DNA of 64,000 nucleotides from Halorubrum yunnanense. Its GTDB lineage: Archaea; Halobacteriota; Halobacteria; Halobacteriales; Haloferacaceae. A program made the translations under genes and the position numbers. The DNA lies in assembly GCF_026586675.1 (NCBI RefSeq), contig NZ_JAODIX010000032.1, positions 1 to 64,000 on the forward strand, in the 5' to 3' direction. Shown here piece by piece: positions 8,056-14,620 of the stretch; position 1 is the stretch's first letter; each line of letters opens with the position of its first letter. The notes under the pieces are model-generated. The model searched no databases. It saw only the letters and a program-made list of their open reading frames with translations, and was not told where the DNA came from.

Positions 8056-9558
8056 TTACGCGCCGTCGGCCGCGCTCACCGCGTCGGCGACGACGCCTTC
8101 GACCTCGGCGACCAGCTCCTCAACTGCGTCGCTCTCGGCGTACACCCTGACGTACGGCTCCGTGCCGGAGGGCCGGACGAGCGTCCACGAGGCGTCGGGG
8201 AACTCCAGGCGCACGCCGTGGTCGGTGTTCACCGTCGCGTCGGTGAACGCCGCCGGCAGCGCGGTCTCCAGCCGGTCCATCGCGTCGGCCTTGGCGTCGT
8301 CGGGGCAGTCGACGCTCAGCTTGCGGTACGGGCGCTCCGTGATCGGCTCGCGGAGGCCGTCGAGCCCCTCGTCGGCGACGAGCCGGGCGATCACGGCCGC
8401 CGAGGCGACGCCGTCGATCCACTCGCCGTGAGCGACGTGGATGTGCTTCCACGGCTCCGCGGCGAAGACGACGCTGGTGTCCGCGGTCGTCCCCGCCGAC
8501 CGGGCCTCCTCGCGAACCGCCGCGATGCCCTCGTGAAGGGCGCCGAGCCGCACGCGCTCGACGCGCCCGCCCGCCTCGCGGACGCGCTCGTCGATACGAC
8601 CGGAGGCGTTCGGGGTCGTGACGACCACGGGGTCGGCGGCGTCGCTCTCGCGGGCGTACCGCTCCGCGAGCAGCGCGAGCACGGTGTCCTCGTGGACGAC
8701 CTCGCCGTCGGCGTCGACGATCACGATCCGGTCGGCGTCGCCGTCGTGGCCGATGCCGAACGCGAACCCCTCGGCGTCGCCCTCGCCGCCCTCGGCGTCC
8801 GTCTCCCGTCGACCCGGATCGTTCACGCCCTCGTTGGCGTCGGCGACGAACGCCCGGAGGTCCCGCAGCGTCCCCGGGGTCGGCTTGCTCCCCCGGCCGG
8901 GGAAGTGGCCGTCCACGTTCCCGTTGAGCGTGACGACGTCGGCGCCGAGCTCGCGGAGCACGGTCGGCGTCGCGGGCGCCGACATCCCGTTCCCGCAGTC
9001 GACCGCGACCCGGAGTCCGTCGAGCGGGGCCCCGAACCGCTCCGCGTACGCGCGGACGTCGGCGAGGTAGCGGTCCGCGGCGTCGACGCGCTCCGTCTCG
9101 GTCCACGCGTCCCACGCCGCCGGCGGCTCCTCGTTCGCCACGCGCTCCTCGACGGCGAGTTCGGCCTCGCGATCGAACTCGCCGCCGTCGCGGAACAGCT
9201 TGATCCCGTTGTCGGTCGGCGGGTTGTGCGAGGCCGTGAGCATCACGCCGTACCGGTCCCGCGAGGCGTGTGCGAGCGCGGGGGTCGGCAACCGTCCGGC
9301 GCGCAGCACGCGGACGCCGCCCGAGGCGAGTCCCGACTCCATCGCCGCCGCGAGCGCGGGGCCGGTCACGCGCCCGTCGCGGGCAAGCACGACCTCGGCG
9401 GGGCGCGCGTCGGCGTCGCCGCTCTCCCGACCGCTCGCGCCGCCCTCTGCGTCCGCCCGTACCTCCGCCGCGACGGCGCGTCCCACGGCGAGCGCGAGCT
9501 CGGGCGTGACCCGTTCCTCGGCGCTCCCGCGGATCCCCGCGGTTCCGAACAAGTCCAT
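8056..9558 (-). CDS. Phosphohexomutase (phosphoglucomutase/phosphomannomutase family)
   Basis: 500 residues. It begins MDLFGTAGIRG, the classical N terminus of the alpha-D-phosphohexomutases. The catalytic phosphoserine loop is TASHNPPTDNGIKLF (about residue 107), the metal-binding loop GHDGDADRI (about residue 265), and the C-terminal phosphate-binding loop RPSGTEPYVRVY (about residue 465). It interconverts hexose 1- and 6-phosphates or glucosamine phosphates; archaeal genomes hold several paralogues, so the sugar is not certain. It is transcribed alone, divergently from the acylphosphatase gene. Slightly longer than usual because of Asp/Glu/Gly-rich insertions. Confidence 0.88.
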   Translation of the reverse strand: MDLFGTAGIRGSAEERVTPELALAVGRAVAAEVRADAEGGASGRESGDADARPAEVVLARDGRVTGPALAAAMESGLASGGVRVLRAGRLPTPALAHASRDRYGVMLTASHNPPTDNGIKLFRDGGEFDREAELAVEERVANEEPPAAWDAWTETERVDAADRYLADVRAYAERFGAPLDGLRVAVDCGNGMSAPATPTVLRELGADVVTLNGNVDGHFPGRGSKPTPGTLRDLRAFVADANEGVNDPGRRETDAEGGEGDAEGFAFGIGHDGDADRIVIVDADGEVVHEDTVLALLAERYARESDAADPVVVTTPNASGRIDERVREAGGRVERVRLGALHEGIAAVREEARSAGTTADTSVVFAAEPWKHIHVAHGEWIDGVASAAVIARLVADEGLDGLREPITERPYRKLSVDCPDDAKADAMDRLETALPAAFTDATVNTDHGVRLEFPDASWTLVRPSGTEPYVRVYAESDAVEELVAEVEGVVADAVSAADGA

Positions 9559-9689
9559 ACCCCCGCCTGGGCCGGCGAGGAGTTAGAAGCCGTCGGTTGG
9601 CGAGCGTCGGCTCCACGGCCGCCGTGCGTCGGCCGGACGAGCGTCGGCCGGACGGGCGTCGGCGTCGACGCGCCGAGCGCCGGGCGTCG

Positions 9690-9696
9690 TTTTTAA
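9690..9696 (+). promoter_or_regulatory. TATA box of acylphosphatase gene
   Basis: TTTTTAA about 27-33 nt upstream of the ATG at 9723, the spacing expected for a leaderless haloarchaeal transcript. It decides the start: longer in-frame extension upstream would cross the promoter. Confidence 0.5.
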
Positions 9697-9722
9697 CCCC
9701 GCGGCGGTCGCACGCTCCGGTC

Positions 9723-10001
9723 ATGGCAGACCGCACGCGAGCGCACGTGTACGTCTCGGGCCGCGTCCAAGGCGTCTACTACCGCGCGACAACGCGCGAC
9801 ACCGCCCGGGAGAAGGGGGTCGACGGCTGGGTGCGCAACCTCGACGACGGGCGCGTCGAGGCCGTCTTCGAGGGACCGACGGACGCGGTCCGCGAGATGG
9901 TCGCGTGGTGCGAGACCGGGAGCAAGGCGGCCGACGTCGACGACGTCGACGCGACCGAGGAGGAGCCGGAGGGGCTGGACGGGTTCGAGGTCCGGTGGTA
10001 G
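9723..10001 (+). CDS. acyP: Acylphosphatase
   Basis: 92 residues, the normal length. The acyl-phosphate loop GRVQGVYYR (with the catalytic Arg) and the downstream GWVRNLDDGRVEAVFEG with the catalytic Asn are both present. It hydrolyses carboxyl-phosphate bonds such as acetyl phosphate or 1,3-bisphosphoglycerate in the cytoplasm. Start chosen at 9723 on the TATA spacing and family length. Convergent with the next gene, 20 nt apart. Confidence 0.93.
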   Translation: MADRTRAHVYVSGRVQGVYYRATTRDTAREKGVDGWVRNLDDGRVEAVFEGPTDAVREMVAWCETGSKAADVDDVDATEEEPEGLDGFEVRW

Positions 10002-10020
10002 GCGGGCGGTTCCGGCGGGC

Positions 10021-10482
10021 TCAGGGCGCCACCGGATCGCCCGGTGAGTCGCGGACGCCGAGCTCCGCTAGCGCGCGCAACACCACGATCGCCTCGACGA
10101 CGTCGCGCTCCTCGGTGTAGGGGTCGTCGACGGCGTCGAGGGTCGCCTCGGCCTCGGCGGCGAGCCGAGACTCCAGCTCCGTCTGGTCGGTCTCGGGCTT
10201 GGTCGCCGACAGCAGCGCCTCGTGGTCCTCGCGTAGGTCCAGCGAGACGTGCGCCGCGTTGCACCGCGAGAGCGGGTGGGTATCCATCTCGATGGCCAGG
10301 TCGCTCACGAGCTCCCAGTCGTCGGCACAGAAGCGCAGCGTCACCGCTCCGACGACGTCGCGCCACGAGATCGGGCCGCCGTTCGCCATCAGCCCGATCG
10401 CCCGCGGCGGCACCGCGATCCGGGTGTGCGTGTCGTCGCGGCCGCACAGGCAACAGGGGGTGTTCTTCAGTCCGGCGTACAC
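10021..10482 (-). CDS. Conserved haloarchaeal protein with CCLC motif, unknown function
   Basis: 153 residues. The N terminus carries CCLCGRDDTHTR, a possible zinc-binding knuckle, and a later Cys (about residue 52). The rest is acidic and probably helical, ending in a short Pro/Gly tail. I do not recognise a named family. The start is a GTG at 10482. The upstream TATA-like sequence (10547-10556) coincides with the left edge of the composite repeat, so the repeat may supply its promoter. Confidence 0.6.
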   Translation of the reverse strand: MYAGLKNTPCCLCGRDDTHTRIAVPPRAIGLMANGGPISWRDVVGAVTLRFCADDWELVSDLAIEMDTHPLSRCNAAHVSLDLREDHEALLSATKPETDQTELESRLAAEAEATLDAVDDPYTEERDVVEAIVVLRALAELGVRDSPGDPVAP

Positions 10483-10548
10483 GCCGATTTGTACGGGCCG
10501 GAGAGTGGTGTGCGTTTCGGCGCCGAGAGCGGACTGCCGACGACACGG

Positions 10549-10840
10549 TATATAAACGAACGCGGTGCGGTGGCGCGCGCCTCCGAGCGGTCGCCCTCGG
10601 CGGCCGCGAGGAGCGCGTGCGAGGGAGTCGGTCGTCCGGAGCGAAGCGGAGGACGACTGACGAGGCTGGGGAGGTGTGAGGTGCGGTTGCGGTGCGCTGC
10701 GGGGCGGGACTCAAAGGGGCAGCCGCGAGGCGGGCGCAGGCGATGTAAGCACCGCAACGAGGGAGCGGTAGCGACCGAGTGAGGAGCGCAGCGAGCGTGC
10801 GCCCGCCTCGCGGCTGGGGCTTTGGGAGAGTTCGCCGCCG
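10549..10840. repeat. Composite repeat element, copy A
   Basis: This stretch shares ordered blocks with 59911-60106. Both start with TATAAA(C/T)GAA, continue after 16-18 nt with GGTGGCGCG(C/T)GCC, and contain an identical 25-nt block beginning CGAGGCTGGGGAGGTGTGAG (10661-10685 here), then a GGGACT-type box. It holds an exact 18-bp inverted repeat (10721-10738 with 10798-10815, loop 59 nt). No credible protein is encoded. It may be a non-coding RNA gene, a small non-autonomous element or a structural repeat; I recall similar strings as common in Halorubrum genomes but cannot verify that here. Confidence 0.75.
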
Positions 10841-10924
10841 CTCCAGTCTAATAAGTTTATAACCGAGCGGCTGGGGCTTTGGGAGAGTTCGCCGCCGAGT
10901 TGGTGAAAATTTATAAATAGACGC
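10811..10924. repeat. 57-nt tandem repeat, box plus TATA-like unit
   Basis: Two units of 57 nt. Each begins with an identical 30-nt box starting CGGCTGGGGCTTTGGGAGAG (10811-10840 and 10868-10897) and ends with an AT-rich TATA-like run (near 10850-10859 and 10907-10919). The arrangement looks like duplicated promoter-plus-transcript starts on the minus strand, or duplicated ends of copy A. It lies just 3' of the HxlR gene. The remaining bases to 10976 hold another TATA-like run (10942-10951) and nothing else I can name. Confidence 0.75.
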
Positions 10925-10976
10925 CCACAGAACCAACTATCACTTATAAACAACCAACGACCTCGCAGACGAATTC

Positions 10977-11384
10977 CTATCCGCTACATTCGGCGAGCCA
11001 CTCGTGGGCCCAGTCGTCGATCTCCTCGAAGACGGGCGCGAGCGACTCCCCCTTGTCGGTGAGGCTGTAGTACGTCGCCACCGGCGACTCCTCTTCCAGG
11101 CGCCGGTGAACGAACCCCGTCTCCTGGAGGTCGTCGAGCACGCGAGAGAGCGTGCGGGCGTTCGCGTCGGTCTCCCGCTTGAGCTCGTTGAACCGCGACT
11201 CGCCGTTCAACAGCTCGTGGAGTACGACGAGCCGCCAGCGCGAGCCGATCTGTTCGAGCGAGTCGACGACGGGGCACGGCGTCTCTGGGGGCGACGTTGT
11301 CTCCGACGCCGACGACGCCTCAGAATCGGCCTCTACCTCGGTCGTTTTCCCCGGGTCTCCGCCGGCGATTTCCTGCGATGACAT
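10977..11384 (-). CDS. HxlR family winged-helix transcriptional regulator
   Basis: 135 residues. A disordered acidic N-terminal arm (about 1-35) precedes PCPVVDSLEQIGSRWRLVVLHEL, the hallmark start of HxlR-type winged helices, and the recognition region NARTLSRVLDDLQETGFV. The single Cys at the start of the domain (PCPV) is the position used for redox or electrophile sensing in relatives such as HypR/QorR; function here is inferred. Divergent from the DoxX gene, with a short shared intergenic region, so it probably controls that gene and itself. Confidence 0.85.
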   Translation of the reverse strand: MSSQEIAGGDPGKTTEVEADSEASSASETTSPPETPCPVVDSLEQIGSRWRLVVLHELLNGESRFNELKRETDANARTLSRVLDDLQETGFVHRRLEEESPVATYYSLTDKGESLAPVFEEIDDWAHEWLAECSG

Positions 11385-11453
11385 CGGTGTTACCTACTTA
11401 CACGTTCGTCCGGGAAGCGATAAATAGGTTACGTCCGTATACGTAGTTACACG
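11385..11453. promoter_or_regulatory. Divergent promoter/operator between hxlR-like and doxX-like genes
   Basis: The 69-nt gap contains one TATA-like element (GATAAATAG, 11419-11427) that could serve both directions, three GTTAC motifs (11389-11393, 11428-11432, 11446-11450) and the palindrome CGTATACG (11436-11443). Spacing to the ATG at 11454 fits a leaderless doxX transcript; motifs overlapping that start are likely regulator sites. Confidence 0.5.
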
Positions 11454-11903
11454 ATGTTAGCTGAATTCACGACGCTACCGCTGCAGCTCGACGCTCCCCT
11501 CGCGGGCGAACTCTTCTTACTCGGCCGGATCCTGTTCGGCGCGACGCTCGCGTTCATGGGTCTGAACCACTTCATGGACGTCGACACGATGGCCGGCTAC
11601 GCCGAGTTCAAGGGGCTCCCGGCCCCGCGCTTCTCCGTTGTCGCCTCCGGGCTCGTCCTGGTGCTGGGCGGGCTCGGCCTCGTCGTCGGCGCGTTCCCCG
11701 TACTCGCGGCCGGCGCGCTCGCCGCCTTCCTGCTCGTCTCCGCCGTGACGATGCACGACTTCTGGTCGGTTGACGACCCCGAGGAGAAGCAGAGCGAGAT
11801 GACGAGCTTCCTCAAGAACGTCTACGGCGCGGGCGCCGCGGTCGCGCTGCTCGCCGTCGGCGGCACCGCGTGGCCCTACGCGCTGGGCCTCGGCCTGTTC
11901 TGA
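11454..11903 (+). CDS. DoxX family membrane protein
   Basis: 149 residues with four predicted membrane helices. The first contains LGRILFGATLAFMGLNHF, the DoxX family signature region with the conserved Arg, Gly and His. Members are quinone- or thiosulfate-linked or of unknown role and are often induced by electrophiles or oxidants. The neighbouring HxlR regulator and glyoxalase-fold protein resemble quinone/aldehyde stress loci of bacteria (inference). Confidence 0.85.
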   Translation: MLAEFTTLPLQLDAPLAGELFLLGRILFGATLAFMGLNHFMDVDTMAGYAEFKGLPAPRFSVVASGLVLVLGGLGLVVGAFPVLAAGALAAFLLVSAVTMHDFWSVDDPEEKQSEMTSFLKNVYGAGAAVALLAVGGTAWPYALGLGLF

Positions 11904-12018
11904 GCCGGCCGGGACCGTTCCGGGCGACCGCGACCGTTCCGGGCGACCGCGGCATCGCTTTTCGACCGCGCCTTCCGAACCGTCACTACCACTAACTGAC
12001 TCCGCACTCACCGACGAC

Positions 12019-12507
12019 ATGCCCATGACCGACGCCCCGCCCACCACCGGACTGCACCACGTGACGAACATCTGCACCGACATGGACGAGACGGTCGCGT
12101 TCTACGAGGACGCGCTCGGCTGGTACACCGTCAAGCGGACCCAGAACTACGACGACCCGGGGACGCCCCACTACTACTTCTCGTCCACGCCGGAGGGGGA
12201 ACCGGGGACCAACGTCACCTACTTCGAGTACCCGAACTCGCAGGGCGCGCCCGGCCCGGGAGCGAGCCACCACTTCGCGTTCGGCGTCGAAGACGAGGCG
12301 ACGCTCGGGGAGTGGCAGACGCACCTCCGCGAACAGGGGGTCCGCGTCTCCGAGGTGAAGGACCGCACCTACTTCAAAAGCATCTACTTCAGCGACCCCG
12401 ACGGGCTCGTCTTCGAACTGGCGACCGATGGGCCCGGGTTCGCTCGGGACGAGGAGGAGCCCGGCAGCGAGGCGATCGACCCGTTCGCCGAGGGGTACGA
12501 GAACTGA
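12019..12507 (+). CDS. VOC (glyoxalase/extradiol dioxygenase) family protein
   Basis: 162 residues, two-module VOC fold. Likely metal ligands are the His in GLHHVT (about residue 14), the His pair in GASHHFAF (about residue 76) and the Glu in VFELATDGPGF (about residue 129). The sequence near the end resembles ring-cleaving dioxygenase-like proteins of the MhqO/LinE type. It may detoxify quinones or thiol adducts. The start could be either Met at 12019 or Met at 12025; the first is used. It follows doxX by 115 nt on the same strand and may be co-regulated. Confidence 0.8.
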   Translation: MPMTDAPPTTGLHHVTNICTDMDETVAFYEDALGWYTVKRTQNYDDPGTPHYYFSSTPEGEPGTNVTYFEYPNSQGAPGPGASHHFAFGVEDEATLGEWQTHLREQGVRVSEVKDRTYFKSIYFSDPDGLVFELATDGPGFARDEEEPGSEAIDPFAEGYEN

Positions 12508-12532
12508 GGGGACGCGTCGCGGGTCCGCGGTC

Positions 12533-13081
12533 TCAGCAGTCGGCGTCGGTATCGGTCGATTCGTTCGCCGAGGGCGACTCCGCCAGCGCCGCGAATCGGT
12601 TGAGGGCCCGCCGACAGACGGGGACGTACCACGCCGCGACGGCCGGGACCTCGATCACGACGCGACTCCGGTCCGACTCCCCGGCGTAGCCGTCGACGCG
12701 GTGGCCCGTCGCCGGGACCCCGGCGATCCGCCAGTCCCAGCGTCGCCCGTTGCACGCGGTCACGCGGAACGGGACCCACGCCCCGCCGACCGAGACCCGG
12801 CCGCTCGTCCCGCGAGTCACGTAGCGGTCGTCGCTCTCGACGGCACCGATCGCCGGCCCCCACTCCGGCCAAGCGCGGGTGTCGCGGAGCGTCTCGGCGG
12901 CGACGTCCGGCGCGACCGCGACGTCGCGACCCACGGCGAGCGTCGCGCCCTCCCGGACGACCGTCGACCGGGAGTCGCCGCCGCGACACTCGAGATCGAA
13001 ACGTCCGTCCGATTCGCCGCCCGACCGAGACGCGTAATTCACGGTTCGTCCAACGATCTCGTCGCGCTTAACCCGACGCAT
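12533..13081 (-). CDS. SRPBCC/polyketide cyclase-like protein
   Basis: Up to 182 residues. From about residue 45 the sequence (AVGRDVAVAPDVAAETLRDTRAWPEWGPAI) matches the start of START-like SRPBCC domains with the usual Trp-Pro-x-Trp, followed by the beta-rich body and the C-terminal long helix (WYVPVCRRALNRFAAL). Function is unknown; such proteins bind hydrophobic ligands. The N-terminal 40 residues are not typical and the true start may be a later GTG near residue 41, but the ATG at 13081 is preceded by an AT-rich TTAATA element. Convergent with the VOC gene. Confidence 0.65.
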   Translation of the reverse strand: MRRVKRDEIVGRTVNYASRSGGESDGRFDLECRGGDSRSTVVREGATLAVGRDVAVAPDVAAETLRDTRAWPEWGPAIGAVESDDRYVTRGTSGRVSVGGAWVPFRVTACNGRRWDWRIAGVPATGHRVDGYAGESDRSRVVIEVPAVAAWYVPVCRRALNRFAALAESPSANESTDTDADC

Positions 13082-13163
13082 ATTAATACCTTAAATGCTA
13101 TCAGGTCTCATTATCTCTTATCACGAAGGCTTAATATCCGGATCCGCGCAAGCGAGAGGCAAG

Positions 13164-13283
13164 ATGGCCGACGACCGCGACACCATGAAAGACGTCTCGC
13201 ACACAGCGCCGAACGACACCTCCGTGGAGGGAGTCTGGGAACGAGGCCGAGTGTCCGTCGAAGAAGAGGAAGAAGAGGAGTAG
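13164..13283 (+). CDS. 39-residue acidic small protein
   Basis: Short ORF starting MADDRDTMKDVSHTAP and ending in a run of seven Glu. A TATA-like CTTAATATCC (about 13130-13139) sits some 30 nt before the ATG, the leaderless spacing, which supports it as a real gene. The MKDVSHT core resembles a small haloarchaeal family I have seen but cannot name. Highly negatively charged; no membrane segment. Confidence 0.6.
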   Translation: MADDRDTMKDVSHTAPNDTSVEGVWERGRVSVEEEEEEE

Positions 13284-13392
13284 CGCCGGAGTCCGACCGC
13301 CGACCGCCGGTCGACTCCTCGACCGACGCCGTCTTTCGCGCCGAGCGAAGAGCGGAGCGCGTCTGCTTCGATCACCGCCGCTGGCCGACACC

Positions 13393-13411
13393 CTTTTTGA
13401 GGTCGTTTTTG
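13393..13411 (+). terminator. T-rich tracts after small acidic protein gene
   Basis: Two runs of five T (CCCTTTTTGA and GTCGTTTTTGC) in a GC-rich setting, typical of archaeal intrinsic termination. They lie about 110 nt past the stop of the small gene and just before the next ATG, so they could instead be promoter sequence. Confidence 0.35.
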
Positions 13412-13421
13412 CACACGCGGT

Positions 13422-13595
13422 ATGATCGGAGTCGCACTCGGGGCGGCCGGAATCGCAGCGGTGACCGCGTTGCTGGCGCTCAGCGCGTTCTTCTCCAGCT
13501 CTGAGACCGCGATCTTCTCGCTGCCGGCTCCGTTCTCGCGGCTGATAGCCGCGGAGGTGGGTTTAAGCCCGGCCGCGGCCGAGCGATCTCCATGA
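13422..13595 (+). pseudogene. N-terminal stub of a CNNM/DUF21 (HlyC/CorC-type) membrane protein
   Basis: 57-codon ORF: a hydrophobic first helix followed by SAFFSSSETAIFSLP, the signature of the DUF21/CNNM transmembrane domain. Full proteins run 350-450 residues with further helices, two CBS domains and a CorC_HlyC domain; all of that is missing. After the signature the frame runs into unrelated residues and ends at a TGA overlapping the ATG of the ABC ATPase gene (13592-13595). It may be a deletion remnant or a short coupled leader peptide. A TATA-like GTTTAAGC at 13561-13568 inside it fits a promoter for the ABC operon. Confidence 0.65.
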
Positions 13596-14620
13596 TCGAG
13601 GTGGCGGGGTTGCGCAAGACGTACGGCGACTTCGCGGCGGTCGTCGACAGCGACTTCTCCGTCGAGGAGGGCGAGGTGTTCGGCATCGTCGGCCCGAACG
13701 GCGCCGGCAAGACGACGACGCTGAAGGTGCTCGCCGGGCTCGTCGACCCCACCGAGGGGGACGTCGAGGTCGCCGGCTTCCCCTCGGACGACCCGGAGAT
13801 GCGGCGGCGGCTCGGCTTCCTCCCCGAGGAGTCGCCCCTCTACGAGGAGATGACGCCGCTGTCGTACCTGAACTTCTTCGCCGACCTGTACGACGTGCCG
13901 AGCGAGGTCGCCGACGAGCGGATCGAGGCCGCCCTCGACCGGCTCGAACTGGACCACCGAGACCGCCGGCTCGGCGACATGTCGAAGGGGATGAAACGCA
14001 AGGTCGCCATCGCGCGGTCCCTCGTCAACGACCCGGACGTGCTCGTGTACGACGAGCCCGCCTCGGGGCTCGACCCGGTGACGACCAACTCCGTGCTGGA
14101 GTTCACCCGCGAGCTGCGGGCGGCCGGGAAGACGGTCGTCTTCTCCGCGCACAACCTCTACCACGTCGAGTCCGTCTGCGACCGCGTCGTGGTGATGAAC
14201 GAGGGCCGCATCGTCGCCCGCGGGAGCGTCGACGGGATCCGCGAGCGACACGGCGAGACGACCTACCACGTGTTCACCGACGTCGCGCCCGCCGCCGGCG
14301 AGCGCCTGATCGAGGCCCTCGCCGACCCCGACGCCCCGACCGAGGAGGTCGGCGACCGGTTCCGCACCGTGGTGCCGGACATGGACGCGGTCGAGGCGGT
14401 TCGGGCGGCGGCCGCGGAGGCCGGCGGCGAGGTCGTCGACATCCGCACCCGCGAGCCGAGCCTCGAGGACGTGTTCCTCGACATCGTCGGCCGGCCGATG
14501 CCCGGGCGGTACACCGGGGGCGGCGGGGCGGTCGACGAGACCCGCGACACCGCCGGAGACGGTGGCGAAGGTGACGACGAGAGGAACCGACCGGCCGAGC
14601 CCCCGGAGGGCGCCGAGTGA
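13592..14620 (+). CDS. ABC transporter ATP-binding protein (Na+/drug exporter type)
   Basis: 342 residues. Walker A GPNGAGKTTTLK (about residue 36), signature MSKGMKRKVAIARSL, Walker B VLVYDEPASGLDP and the H-loop SAHNL are intact. The domain type is the CcmA/NatA-like subfamily that pairs with ABC-2 permeases. About 100 C-terminal residues form an accessory domain ending in an acidic tail. First gene of a three-gene exporter operon with two permeases; starts and stops overlap by a few nucleotides. Confidence 0.9.
   Translation: MIEVAGLRKTYGDFAAVVDSDFSVEEGEVFGIVGPNGAGKTTTLKVLAGLVDPTEGDVEVAGFPSDDPEMRRRLGFLPEESPLYEEMTPLSYLNFFADLYDVPSEVADERIEAALDRLELDHRDRRLGDMSKGMKRKVAIARSLVNDPDVLVYDEPASGLDPVTTNSVLEFTRELRAAGKTVVFSAHNLYHVESVCDRVVVMNEGRIVARGSVDGIRERHGETTYHVFTDVAPAAGERLIEALADPDAPTEEVGDRFRTVVPDMDAVEAVRAAAAEAGGEVVDIRTREPSLEDVFLDIVGRPMPGRYTGGGGAVDETRDTAGDGGEGDDERNRPAEPPEGAE

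Noticed and set aside
13095-13163. Longer form of the small acidic protein starting at 13095
   Set aside because: The TATA-like element at 13130-13139 lies inside it, so the later ATG at 13164 is more likely.
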